Below, piece by piece: positions 32,643-41,348 of a DNA stretch of 64,000 nucleotides. Position 1 is the first letter of the stretch; every line of letters starts with the position of its first letter. Below the pieces are notes generated by a model. The model saw only the letters and a list, made by a program, of their open reading frames with translations, was not told where the DNA came from and did no database searches. Where the stretch lies: assembly GCA_023453025.1 (NCBI GenBank), contig JAEXUD010000022.1, forward strand, positions 1 to 64,000. Direction: 5' to 3'. This DNA comes from Bacillota bacterium (GTDB lineage Bacteria; Bacillota; Clostridia; Tissierellales; Sedimentibacteraceae). The translations under genes were made by a program, and so were the position numbers.

Positions 32643-34016
32643 TTATATGAATACCGGGACTATCAAAAGACCTAAAATTGTTGCAATACACCAGAATAAC
32701 CAGATGAATGCCATATATCCCCATACATCCTTAAGCTTCATTCCCACTACTGATAAGGCCGGTATTACATACAGGGGCTGCAATAAGTTTGTTGCTTCAT
32801 CACCATAAACAAATGCGTTAATTACTTGAGGAATATTGGCATCAAGCCTCAAAGCAGCATCCATTATGATAGGTCCCTGTACAATCCATTGTCCCCCTTG
32901 CGATGGAATAAACAGGTTTACAATTGATGCTGAAATATATGAGAAGACAGGCAATGTATTTGCGGAAGCCAATTGGCATATCCCTCCAACTATTATCTGC
33001 CCAAGTCCTGAATCAGCCATCATTCCTGAAATTCCTCCATAAAACGGAAACTGAATCATAACATCTGTTGCAAGGCTTAAATTCTCTCTGTAAGCTGTTA
33101 TGAATTTTGCAGGTGTATTATAAAGCAGGAAATTTGCTGTAAGAAATATAAAAATTACGAAGTTTAGGCTTAATGCACCTAAGAACCCATTTTGCATAAA
33201 AGTAAATACAATATTTACAGCTCCTGCAATTCCTACCAGAATCATTATAACCTTACTGCCGTTCATTTTGTCGGCAAATGTTTTTTTGACGTCTTTTTCT
33301 TCTTCTTCAATCTCATCATCTGCGCCCTTGTACTCAACAATTTCATGTTTAGGAGGCATTGTTCTTAAAGTAAGTATCACAGTTCCAACTGCTAGTATAA
33401 TCCAGACAGCCACATTCATCGGATTATATGTAGTAATGTCTTGTGTGAGCACTCCTATTTTATCAACAAGGAAATGATCCGTTCCGGCAAGCAGGGCATA
33501 AACAGATGCGCTCGGTCCAAGGCATTGTCCGAGGCACATTGTCGAATAACCTGCTGCAATAAGCATTGGAAAATGAAGACCTTTTATGTTTTTTGTAAGC
33601 TGCATTGCCAGTATAGGAGTTACAATTGTGCAGAAAGCCCAGTTTAAAAAGCTTGAAACATATCCAAACGCCATCAGCAGAATTACTGCGGCAGTAGGTG
33701 TACTTACCATTTTTGCAAAGCCCTTCAGAAGCTTTTTAACTTGTTTTGATCTGGCAGTAACAGCACATGTAACTACCATAAAAGACATTTGAAAAGCAAA
33801 AGCTATTTGCGACCAGATTCCGTTGTACCAAGATGTCAGCATTCCCATTAAACCATGATCTGTGAATAAGACTCCCGCAAAAAATACAATTATAGTTAAT
33901 ATAAGACAAAATACTAACGGGTCAGGTATTATGTTTTCTGCTGCAAAATTAAATTTCTTGCTGAATCTCCACAAAAATGTTCCTTTATCAATCCTTTGTG
34001 AACTGTCCTTGGTCAT
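32643..34016 (-). CDS. Short-chain fatty acid / organic acid transporter (AtoE-like)
   Basis: The 457-residue protein belongs to the short-chain fatty acid transporter family (TIGR00366/PF02667). It has an N-terminal FNFAAENIIPDPLVFCLILT, about a dozen helices, and the conserved NLFIPSQGGQWIVQGPI region. It is the last of three genes, downstream of the dehydrogenase and BKACE genes, so it probably brings in a short beta-hydroxy or beta-keto acid, or exports acetoacetate. GGAGAAATAATT precedes the ATG. Confidence 0.88.
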   Translation of the reverse strand: MTKDSSQRIDKGTFLWRFSKKFNFAAENIIPDPLVFCLILTIIVFFAGVLFTDHGLMGMLTSWYNGIWSQIAFAFQMSFMVVTCAVTARSKQVKKLLKGFAKMVSTPTAAVILLMAFGYVSSFLNWAFCTIVTPILAMQLTKNIKGLHFPMLIAAGYSTMCLGQCLGPSASVYALLAGTDHFLVDKIGVLTQDITTYNPMNVAVWIILAVGTVILTLRTMPPKHEIVEYKGADDEIEEEEKDVKKTFADKMNGSKVIMILVGIAGAVNIVFTFMQNGFLGALSLNFVIFIFLTANFLLYNTPAKFITAYRENLSLATDVMIQFPFYGGISGMMADSGLGQIIVGGICQLASANTLPVFSYISASIVNLFIPSQGGQWIVQGPIIMDAALRLDANIPQVINAFVYGDEATNLLQPLYVIPALSVVGMKLKDVWGYMAFIWLFWCIATILGLLIVPVFI

Positions 34017-34018
34017 AA

Positions 34019-34975
34019 TTATTTCTCCTTATCAATATAATTTTTAGATACTTTCAATTGCATAATTAACCTTTTGTTGAAGTCATTCTTCATTTCTTCT
34101 AATTTTTCTTCCGGATACACAAAAAAACCTTCTCCTGACTTAAGTCCCAATTTTCCTTCAGTAACCTTTTGCCTCAATATAGGATTTGCTTCTTTTATGT
34201 TATCCATAACCGATAGGAGGTTGTCTCCCACTGTACACCAGATATCAAGACCTCCCATATCCGCAACCTCCAGCTGGCCTGTTGTTACATATCTGAATGC
34301 AGGACCGAATTTTAAAGCTGTATCGATATCCTTTGGTGAAGCAACACCCATTTCTATAAGTGAAAATACTTCTCTGGCCACTCCTTGCTGAATCCTGTTT
34401 GCCACAAGTCCGGGTACATCTTTTAATACTTTTACTGTTTGCTTGCCGATACTTTGATATAATCGTTCCACTGTATTGTAGTCATCTTCACTCATATTGC
34501 CAAAGAAAGATAATTCGGCAATAGGCATGAGATGTGCCGGATTGTACCAGTGACATACCATCATTTTTTCTTTTCTGAAATCTGACACGTTCTTCATCAT
34601 TTCATTCAAGGCAAGACTGGACGTGTTGCTTGCGATTATTGTATCCTTTTTACAATAACTATCAATTTCAACAAATAATTTTTGCTTTAGCTCAATTATC
34701 TCAGGTGTGGCTTCTATTACGTAATCCACATTTTCGACTGCTGATTTTAAATTATCGTACAATGTTATCTTGTTTAGTATTGATTCAATTTCTGCTTTAT
34801 CTACAAGTCCGTTTTCAGCTGCAAAAATAAGTTCTGATTTTATTGTTTCCTTAACTGAGCTTCTTATTTTTTCGCTTGTCTCGTACAGATTTACCGGATA
34901 TCCGTAAATAGCAAATGCTTCTGCTATGCCGTGACCCATTGTTCCTGCACCAAGAACCGCAATATTTCTGATCAT
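34019..34975 (-). CDS. 3-hydroxyacyl/beta-hydroxyacid dehydrogenase
   Basis: The 318-residue enzyme has an N-terminal Rossmann fold (VLGAGTMGHGIAEAFA) and the 3-hydroxyacyl-CoA dehydrogenase layout, including the catalytic His in CHWYNPAHLMPIAEL. Typical 3-hydroxybutyryl-CoA dehydrogenases have HFFNPVPVMKLVE there. The variant HWYNP seen here resembles relatives acting on free hydroxyacids or unusual CoA esters. It sits between the transporter and BKACE genes, so a step that makes a beta-keto acid for BKACE is likely (inference). The ribosome site is weak. Confidence 0.85.
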   Translation of the reverse strand: MIRNIAVLGAGTMGHGIAEAFAIYGYPVNLYETSEKIRSSVKETIKSELIFAAENGLVDKAEIESILNKITLYDNLKSAVENVDYVIEATPEIIELKQKLFVEIDSYCKKDTIIASNTSSLALNEMMKNVSDFRKEKMMVCHWYNPAHLMPIAELSFFGNMSEDDYNTVERLYQSIGKQTVKVLKDVPGLVANRIQQGVAREVFSLIEMGVASPKDIDTALKFGPAFRYVTTGQLEVADMGGLDIWCTVGDNLLSVMDNIKEANPILRQKVTEGKLGLKSGEGFFVYPEEKLEEMKNDFNKRLIMQLKVSKNYIDKEK

Positions 34976-34999
34976 TTATAAATGCCTCTCTTAATTTCT

Positions 35000-35821
35000 T
35001 TATTTTTTTAAACCTAAAATTGTCCTCGCATCATCTGGTGCTGCAACTTCATTACCGGCTTCCTTTATTATATTTGCAGCTCTTGTAACAAATTGCGAAT
35101 TGGAATCAGCCAGCACTTTTGGAGCAAATACCACATTATCCTCCATGCCTACACGAACATGTCCTCCCATTGCAACAGCAGCAAGCATTATAGGAACATG
35201 TCCTTTTCCTATTCCCAGCGCTGACCATGTGGAGTTCTCCGGAATCAGGCTCTTTAAATATACAAGGTTTTCAACCGTTGCCGCTGTTCCTCCGGCTGCG
35301 CCTAAAACAAACTGATAGTGCAAGGGAGCTTTCAAAACTCCGTTTTTTAAATAATATAAAGAATTATAAATCATGCCTGCATCAAAAATCTCTATTTCTG
35401 GTTTAACTTCGTACTTCTGCATTGTTAACCCCAGTTCCTCTAAAAACTTAGGGTGATTTATAAATAAGCTGTTATGCATCCAGTTCATAGAACCACAGTC
35501 GTATGAAGCCATTTCAGGCTTTAACAGCTTAAGGTGTGCCTGCCTTGTTTCGTCTGTTGCGTTTAAATCACCTGATGTTGTAAGATTCAGAACTATGTCA
35601 CATTTTTCTCTGATGAGTGCCACCGTTTCTGAAAACTTCTCTTTGCTCATTGTGCCCTTGCCTTCATCATCCCTCATGTGAAGATGTGCTATTGCTGCTC
35701 CTGCTTTGTAGCATTCATAGACATCTTCAGCAATTTCTTCAGGAGTCATCGGAATGTTGGGGTTGTTTTCCTTAGTTGGCCACGCTCCTGTTGGAGCTAC
35801 GGTTATTATTGTCTTGCTCAT
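35000..35821 (-). CDS. Beta-keto acid cleavage enzyme (BKACE)
   Basis: Members of this family (kce and relatives, DUF849) cleave a beta-keto acid with acetyl-CoA, giving acetoacetate and a CoA ester. The 273-residue protein has the zinc-binding His46 and His48 in IAHLHMRD and the later VRVGMEDN acidic motif. The best-known member acts on 3-keto-5-aminohexanoate in lysine fermentation, but the lysine genes are not present here, so the substrate is undefined. It is the first gene after a sigma-54 promoter. Confidence 0.88.
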   Translation of the reverse strand: MSKTIITVAPTGAWPTKENNPNIPMTPEEIAEDVYECYKAGAAIAHLHMRDDEGKGTMSKEKFSETVALIREKCDIVLNLTTSGDLNATDETRQAHLKLLKPEMASYDCGSMNWMHNSLFINHPKFLEELGLTMQKYEVKPEIEIFDAGMIYNSLYYLKNGVLKAPLHYQFVLGAAGGTAATVENLVYLKSLIPENSTWSALGIGKGHVPIMLAAVAMGGHVRVGMEDNVVFAPKVLADSNSQFVTRAANIIKEAGNEVAAPDDARTILGLKK

Positions 35822-35852
35822 TTTATCCTCCTTATTTGTTTGTTATATGTTT

Positions 35853-35869
35853 AGCAAAATCCATGCCAA
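35853..35869 (-). promoter_or_regulatory. Sigma-54 promoter of the BKACE operon
   Basis: On the minus strand the sequence TTGGCATGGATTTTGCT fits the -24/-12 consensus TGGCAYR-N4-TTGCW exactly. The start codon of BKACE is about 30 bp downstream. This operon should need an enhancer-binding activator. Confidence 0.88.
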
Positions 35870-35939
35870 TTTAGAGGATAAATTAAGACATTGAAATTCC
35901 AAGCAAAAACCTAAAACGCAAACAACTTTGCATATAACC

Positions 35940-36095
35940 TATAACTTAAGTTATAACTTTTACATGTATGCCTGCTTATAAAAACATTTGTATAAAATTA
36001 AATATTTATTATGATTTCAATAACTTTTATATGCCTTCCAAAACACAAAAAAGTTATAACAAATGTTATATCTCTTATAACTTTTATTATAACTT
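35940..36095. promoter_or_regulatory. Palindromic upstream activator sites (TTATAACTT/AAGTTATAA)
   Basis: TATAACTTAAGTTATA (35940-35955) is a perfect 16-bp palindrome. GTTATAAC (36053-36060) and two TTATAACTT copies (36075-36083 and about 36087-36095) follow. They lie about 70-230 bp upstream of the sigma-54 promoter, the usual place for enhancer sites of the adjacent activator (36123-37658). The remainder of the interval is AT-rich. Confidence 0.75.
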
Positions 36096-36122
36096 CTTAA
36101 AGAACAATAATTATTTCTGAAT

Positions 36123-37658
36123 TTATACCATATTTATATTCAATACCTTGCATTTTTTCCATAAAGCCGGCTGACTTAAACCTAAGACTGCTGCTGCTTT
36201 ATTAACTGATCCGCATTCTCTTATTACCACCTCTATCATTTCTCTTTCCAGGTTTCGGACAGCTTCCTTTAAAGTTATTTTTTCATTTCTTCTTTTCGGA
36301 ATTTTCAGCGTAAAGTATAAATCTTCAATGTCTAACATTGCTGCCAAGTATTCCGCCTTAATAGCACCGTCACTGTTTATGACAACTAATCTCTCTATTA
36401 AGTTTTCCAGTTCCCTTATATTTCCCGGCCATTTATACATGCACAGAAGCTTCATTGCTTCATTATCTAAAATCGTATTTTTGCTGTACTTCTTGTTGAA
36501 TCTGTTTAGGAACTCATTGGTAAGAAACGGAATTTCATCTTTTCTTTCACGTAATGGTTTAAGCTCTATCGGAACTACATTAAGCCTGTAGAATAAATCC
36601 TCCCTAAACTTTCCGTTTTTAATTTCTTCACGCAGATCCCTGTTTGTTGATGCAATTACCCTTATATCCAAACTGATAGGTATGTTTCCCCCAATCCTTA
36701 CAATTTCTCTGCTTTGCAGCGCTCTTAAAAGCTTGGACTGAAGCTTTATATTCATTTCTCCGATTTCGTCAAGAAGTATCGTGCCGCCGTTTGCCAGTTC
36801 AAACATTCCCATCTTTCCTGTTTTTTTTGCTCCGGTAAATGCTCCTTCTTCGTAGCCGAAAAGTTCTGATTCCAAAAGCTCTCCAGGTATTGCAGCGCAG
36901 TTAACTTTAATTATAGGTTTATCCTTTCTGCTGCTTCTGGAGTAGATTTCATCTACCACTACTTCCTTGCCCGTTCCAGATTCGCCTGTTATCAGAACAG
37001 TAACATCCGTAAGTGCGATTATATTGACAATATCCAATATTGCTTTCATATTTTTACCTTCATATACAAACTTTGATTTGGAGGTCTGCTGCCTTCTGAG
37101 AAACTCAATTTCCTGATTGGCTCTGTGCTTGTCATTTTGAAGCTCTGCATTTTTCAGTTCCAGCTCCTTAAGATTGCTTATGTCTCTGTTATTTATAACA
37201 ACAAGCCTTACATTGCCTTTTTCGTCAAATATAGGCGAACCTGTGACCAGTAAATCCTTATTATTTACAAAGCTTTTTCCCATGGAGTTCACCATTTCTT
37301 TTCTTTTTATTACTTCCATGGTAACCGCTCCTTTATAAAGCTTTCCTTCCTCTGAGATGTCTTTCACGTTCCTTCCGATGACCTCTTCTTTTTGGATGCC
37401 GGTTATTCTAGAATAAGCTTCATTGACAAATATTGTCTTCCCGGTACCGTCAGATATATAAATTCCATCATACAGATGATCGCTGATTTCTTTGAAGTCA
37501 AGGTATGTGTCCATAAAGTCCAGATAAGTGTTCTCTATTTTGTTAAACTTATTCTTAAGCTCTTGCTTTATATCGGAAGTCAAGTCAAGATTTTCAACAA
37601 AGTTGAATATTTCAACCATTTCCTTTTTCATTTTTACTACCTTTATCTCATCACCCAT
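36123..37658 (-). CDS. Sigma-54 enhancer-binding regulator with PAS domain
   Basis: The 511-residue protein has a PAS domain near residues 60-160 (DGIYISDGTGKTIFVNEAYS), the AAA+ core from about 200 (GESGTGKE; GAFTGA, the sigma-54 contact loop; GEMNIKLQSKLLRALQ) and a Fis-type C-terminal helix-turn-helix (NKAAAVLGLSQPALWKK). It lies directly upstream of the BKACE operon and in the same orientation, and is the obvious candidate activator for the promoter at 35853-35869. The ligand sensed by the PAS domain is unknown. Confidence 0.93.
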   Translation of the reverse strand: MGDEIKVVKMKKEMVEIFNFVENLDLTSDIKQELKNKFNKIENTYLDFMDTYLDFKEISDHLYDGIYISDGTGKTIFVNEAYSRITGIQKEEVIGRNVKDISEEGKLYKGAVTMEVIKRKEMVNSMGKSFVNNKDLLVTGSPIFDEKGNVRLVVINNRDISNLKELELKNAELQNDKHRANQEIEFLRRQQTSKSKFVYEGKNMKAILDIVNIIALTDVTVLITGESGTGKEVVVDEIYSRSSRKDKPIIKVNCAAIPGELLESELFGYEEGAFTGAKKTGKMGMFELANGGTILLDEIGEMNIKLQSKLLRALQSREIVRIGGNIPISLDIRVIASTNRDLREEIKNGKFREDLFYRLNVVPIELKPLRERKDEIPFLTNEFLNRFNKKYSKNTILDNEAMKLLCMYKWPGNIRELENLIERLVVINSDGAIKAEYLAAMLDIEDLYFTLKIPKRRNEKITLKEAVRNLEREMIEVVIRECGSVNKAAAVLGLSQPALWKKCKVLNINMV

Positions 37659-37793
37659 GAGCTCCCTCTGATTTCTTATATTTTGAAGCAGAAATAATTA
37701 ACTCCGGAAAACATTATCCCTTCAATTAGATAAATAAAGCGCAAAAAGCACCTTTAAATTATTATAATGCAAAATACAGTTTCTTTCAAACAT

Positions 37794-37820
37794 AAAAAAA
37801 AGCTTGATAATATTCAAGCT
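37794..37820 (-). terminator. Terminator of the GGDEF/EAL gene
   Basis: On the minus strand AGCTTGA-ATATTA-TCAAGCT is followed by seven T residues. The hairpin overlaps the first base of the stop codon region. Confidence 0.85.
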
Positions 37821-39397
37821 CAGGTTATGCAACTTTTTCCATATAATATTGTATTTATATCATTCACGCACATTGGTTTACCAATAAAATATCCTTGTCC
37901 GTATCCGCAATTTATATTTCTCAGATAATCCAGCTGCTCGTGTGTCTCAATTCCCTCGGCTATTACCTTGAAGCCCAGTTCATTAGCTAACGATACTATA
38001 AATTTAACTATTGAGATGTCTTTTCCTCCGTCATATCTGGAATCAATATAGCTCTTATCCAGCTTCACTATGTCTATGGGAAGCATTTTTAAATAGGTAA
38101 TCGAAGAATAGCCCGTCCCAAAATCGTCCAGAGCTATTTTAAGCCCTTTTGCTTTCAAAATATTTAATCTTTTAATTGCCAAATCTATATTTGTAATAGC
38201 TGCGGTTTCGGTAATTTCAAAAACGACATTTGAATAATTCAATTCATATTCTGAGATAATATTTTCAATAATTTTGAAATTGGAGTTGCTTATCAGAGAC
38301 TTGCTGGATAGGTTAATAGATAATTCGATATGGTCCAACCCTTGTTCTTCCCACTGTTTCTTTTGATGTAATACTTCTTTAATTATACGTCTTTCCAGCT
38401 CATATATCTGACCCGTTATTTCTGCCACCGGTATAAATTCCGAAGGAGGAACGAGCCCCTCTTCAATATGAGTCCATCTTACCAGAGCTTCCATACCCAT
38501 TATTCTGCCTGTTGACAGCTCTATCTGCGGCTGATAATAAATTTCAAATTCCTTATTGTCCAATCCCTTCCGCAGCTTGTTGGCCATTTTTATGTACCAT
38601 AGTGTTTCTTCATCAATATCATCTTCGTAAAACAATATTTTATTTTTACCTTCTTTTTTTGCGGTATACATTGCGATGTCAGAATGCTTCATCAATGTTT
38701 CGTAATCATTTCCATCATTGGGAAATGTTGATACTCCTATACTTACAGATATAAAAAATTCTCTGATACCAGAGTTCCATACATTTCCTATATTAAATTT
38801 AATATTTTCCAATTTGTCCAATAGCATATCCTTTGATTCATAGTTCTTAATCAATATGGCAAATTCATCCCCTCCCAGACGAGCTACCATATCCGGAGGT
38901 TTAATTTCATCAGACAATTTATTTCCTATGAACTTCAAGAAATCATCTCCTACAAAATGACCCAGAGTATCATTGATAAATTTAAAATTGTCAATATCCA
39001 AAAAAGCAATAGCAAAATTCCCGTCGGAATTTCCGGAAAGCTCCTTTATACTGCTTACAAACATGACCCTGTTAGGCAACCCGGTGAGAGTATCATAATA
39101 TGCCAGATGCTTTAGCTCCTTTATTGCTTTGAAGGTCCTCTCTGTAGCCGCACTAATCCTCTTCTCTCTGTTTTTTATCAATATATAAATTAAAATCATG
39201 GTTATCAAAACAAAAATCCAGCCCTTATAAGTCTGCAAAAGCTTATATAATTCAAAATCAATTGGAAGAACATCTATAAAAGAATCTGAAAGTATAATCC
39301 AAAGCACACCAAAAATTCCGTACTTCATAACAATGATTGAAGCTTCATTATTTTTAAAATTATCAGTTGTATCATCTTTAGAATTTTTCCCTATCAC
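37820..39397 (-). CDS. Membrane-anchored GGDEF-EAL protein (cyclic di-GMP)
   Basis: The 525-residue protein starts at GTG behind GGGAGGG. Two hydrophobic segments (about residues 24-38 and 58-73) anchor it. GGDEF domain: DTLTGLPNRVMF to VARLGGDEFAIL, with intact GGDEF. The inhibitory I-site is KPPD instead of RxxD. EAL domain: EALVRW, DDFGTGYSS, KLDKSYID and EGIET are present, so hydrolysis of cyclic di-GMP is plausible. Whether it makes or breaks the messenger cannot be told by sequence alone. Confidence 0.92.
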   Translation of the reverse strand: MIGKNSKDDTTDNFKNNEASIIVMKYGIFGVLWIILSDSFIDVLPIDFELYKLLQTYKGWIFVLITMILIYILIKNREKRISAATERTFKAIKELKHLAYYDTLTGLPNRVMFVSSIKELSGNSDGNFAIAFLDIDNFKFINDTLGHFVGDDFLKFIGNKLSDEIKPPDMVARLGGDEFAILIKNYESKDMLLDKLENIKFNIGNVWNSGIREFFISVSIGVSTFPNDGNDYETLMKHSDIAMYTAKKEGKNKILFYEDDIDEETLWYIKMANKLRKGLDNKEFEIYYQPQIELSTGRIMGMEALVRWTHIEEGLVPPSEFIPVAEITGQIYELERRIIKEVLHQKKQWEEQGLDHIELSINLSSKSLISNSNFKIIENIISEYELNYSNVVFEITETAAITNIDLAIKRLNILKAKGLKIALDDFGTGYSSITYLKMLPIDIVKLDKSYIDSRYDGGKDISIVKFIVSLANELGFKVIAEGIETHEQLDYLRNINCGYGQGYFIGKPMCVNDINTILYGKSCIT

Positions 39398-39490
39398 AAA
39401 CCCTCCCGTATATCTTTTTTAATATAAATACCCTTTATACCCATATTTAAACAATTATTTTTTTAATTGTAGATTCGTCCCGAAGCTTGT

Positions 39491-39751
39491 TTAAAAATCA
39501 CTGCCTTTTTTTACTACTTCCTTCATTTTAGACATAATCCTTTCATAGCTTCCCTTTGAATGAGGCACAAGACAATTTGAGCAATCTTTAATTCCATGAT
39601 TTTTCACATAATTCCCTCCGCAGCCATCCTTTAGCATATACAGCGGGCAATAGCAAAAAAGGCAATTGAAATTCTCTGTATCAGAGGTTTTATGGCATGG
39701 AAAATACTCGCATTTTGTGTTTTGAAAGAATTTATAATTTTCTGTATTCAT
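39491..39751 (-). CDS. Cysteine-rich small domain protein
   Basis: The 86-residue protein has ten cysteines, spaced as KCEYFPCH, NCLFCYCPLYML, DGCGGNY, and DCSNCLVPH. This matches the Cys_rich small-domain family (PF04071-like), which probably binds metal or an iron-sulfur cluster. AGGAGAAAAAA precedes the ATG. It has no close partner in the neighbourhood. Confidence 0.82.
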   Translation of the reverse strand: MNTENYKFFQNTKCEYFPCHKTSDTENFNCLFCYCPLYMLKDGCGGNYVKNHGIKDCSNCLVPHSKGSYERIMSKMKEVVKKGSDF

Positions 39752-39835
39752 TTTTTTCTCCTGAGTTTATTTTTAGCTTATTATATCATGATTTTATTGT
39801 TTTTTAAATTAAAACAGATGAAATTTTCATCAAAA

Positions 39836-39882
39836 AAAGCACCCAAGGGTTGCTGTTTACAGTAACTCCCAAGATGCTTTTT
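39836..39882 (-). terminator. Terminator of the peptide-utilisation operon
   Basis: AAAAAAGCACCCAAGGGTTGCTG and a matching AGCAACTCCC-type arm (with AAGATGCTTTTT) form a long imperfect stem, with T residues next to it on the minus strand. Confidence 0.7.
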
Positions 39883-39896
39883 GTATTTATTATTTA

Positions 39897-41279
39897 TTAT
39901 TGATTATATCTGCGTCTTGCTACTATCAATCCGCACTCCAGTTGAATCCTTACAAGGTCTCGTATGGGCACAACCTTATAATCAAGTTCTTTCTCAAGAT
40001 TTTCGCACTCTTCAATTAATTTCACAGATAATATATCACATACTCCTCTTAACTCCTTAAATGCGGTTTTATCTTCACAACTCTCTTTTCCTAATCTATC
40101 CAGCTCATATTCGCAGGCTCTCATAGATAACCCTGTTGAAAGGCTGTTATAAAACTTGCTCACTATATTGTTGTCAAAAACCTCGGACACCTTTGCCAAT
40201 CTGTTAAATTGAGGGCCGTCTGCCCACCTCAGCTGAGCCTCGGCAAAAGAATCCAACCCTTTAATTATCTGTTCTACCAGCAGAATAAATGGGTTTTCCG
40301 GAGCAATGTACTTTCTGATTTTGTTTAGTTCACTATCCAGGCCTCTGTAATGCCTCACTGTATTATTTATCTTACTTTTAATCGACTGTCTTCTTGTTAT
40401 ATCTGTATATGAAGAATCCGATATCCTGTCGTCTGCAAAATATGGCAGCTCTGTCATCAGCGAAACGCAATCATTGTATCTCAATGCATAGTCGGAGCTG
40501 CTGGTACCGCTTGAGCACGATTTTTCGGGAGGCAAATCGGAATACTTCTCCAGATAATCATATTCCTCAGATATTCCCGACATTTTATATATTGCTTCTG
40601 ATAACTTTATGCATGCCGGGCTTTCAGGCTCTCCCAGCTGAAGCGCAACACCGTTTTTTACGGCAGTCTTCCTCAACTCATCGTATATGTCATCATACTC
40701 GTGGGTTATGTACCAGTATGCTCCGCACAATCCTGCATTGTGCAAGGAATACATGAATTCAGGCCTTGTTTTCTCTATCACATTTATCAAAGCTCTGGTT
40801 TCCGGCAATACATCATGAAAATGAAGATTTTTATAATCTATGGGAAATGTCCACTCCACTTGTTTGCTGCTTGCAGGTCTGAAATAGTTTTTCATATAAT
40901 TGTAGATATTGAATGGTCCTTTAAACCACTTTTCATTTAATCTTGTTCCGTCAGGGTCAATACACTTGATTATGTACCATGTATACCCTGTTGATTCCCT
41001 GAACTTATCATCCTCAGCCAAAGCTCCTGCTAAATATTCCAGCGTCATAGCCCCTATAGGTTCATTTGGATGAGGGCAGGCAAAGCAAAGAGCATTCTTT
41101 TTGCCGTTTCCTATTTTCAGGCATAATATTTTATGTCCTTCTCTTGATCTTCCGGCTTCAAATACCTCCACAACATCAGGATATTTCTTTTGAAGCCTGA
41201 CAGTGCTTTCATCAAGCTCGTCAACAGTTAAAAAGGCCTTGTAATCAGGCACATTTTCTATTATTTTAGTTATATTCAC
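39897..41279 (-). CDS. M14-family zinc carboxypeptidase
   Basis: The ~460-residue protein has the M14 zinc site: ACPHPNEPIG (H-x-x-E) and the second His in MYSLHNAGLC. The substrate-binding PDGTRLN is present and the likely catalytic Glu is in LMTELPYF. No signal peptide is seen, so it is probably cytosolic and trims imported peptides. I choose the GTG at 41279, where CGGAGG lies 6 nt upstream. It is the last gene of the dipeptide transporter cluster. Confidence 0.85.
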   Translation of the reverse strand: MNITKIIENVPDYKAFLTVDELDESTVRLQKKYPDVVEVFEAGRSREGHKILCLKIGNGKKNALCFACPHPNEPIGAMTLEYLAGALAEDDKFRESTGYTWYIIKCIDPDGTRLNEKWFKGPFNIYNYMKNYFRPASSKQVEWTFPIDYKNLHFHDVLPETRALINVIEKTRPEFMYSLHNAGLCGAYWYITHEYDDIYDELRKTAVKNGVALQLGEPESPACIKLSEAIYKMSGISEEYDYLEKYSDLPPEKSCSSGTSSSDYALRYNDCVSLMTELPYFADDRISDSSYTDITRRQSIKSKINNTVRHYRGLDSELNKIRKYIAPENPFILLVEQIIKGLDSFAEAQLRWADGPQFNRLAKVSEVFDNNIVSKFYNSLSTGLSMRACEYELDRLGKESCEDKTAFKELRGVCDILSVKLIEECENLEKELDYKVVPIRDLVRIQLECGLIVARRRYNQ

Positions 41280-41348
41280 GCCATACCTCCGAAGTATACA
41301 CAACATTTATTTGCCCGCAAATATCAGGTAGATGCGGGCAATATCCTA

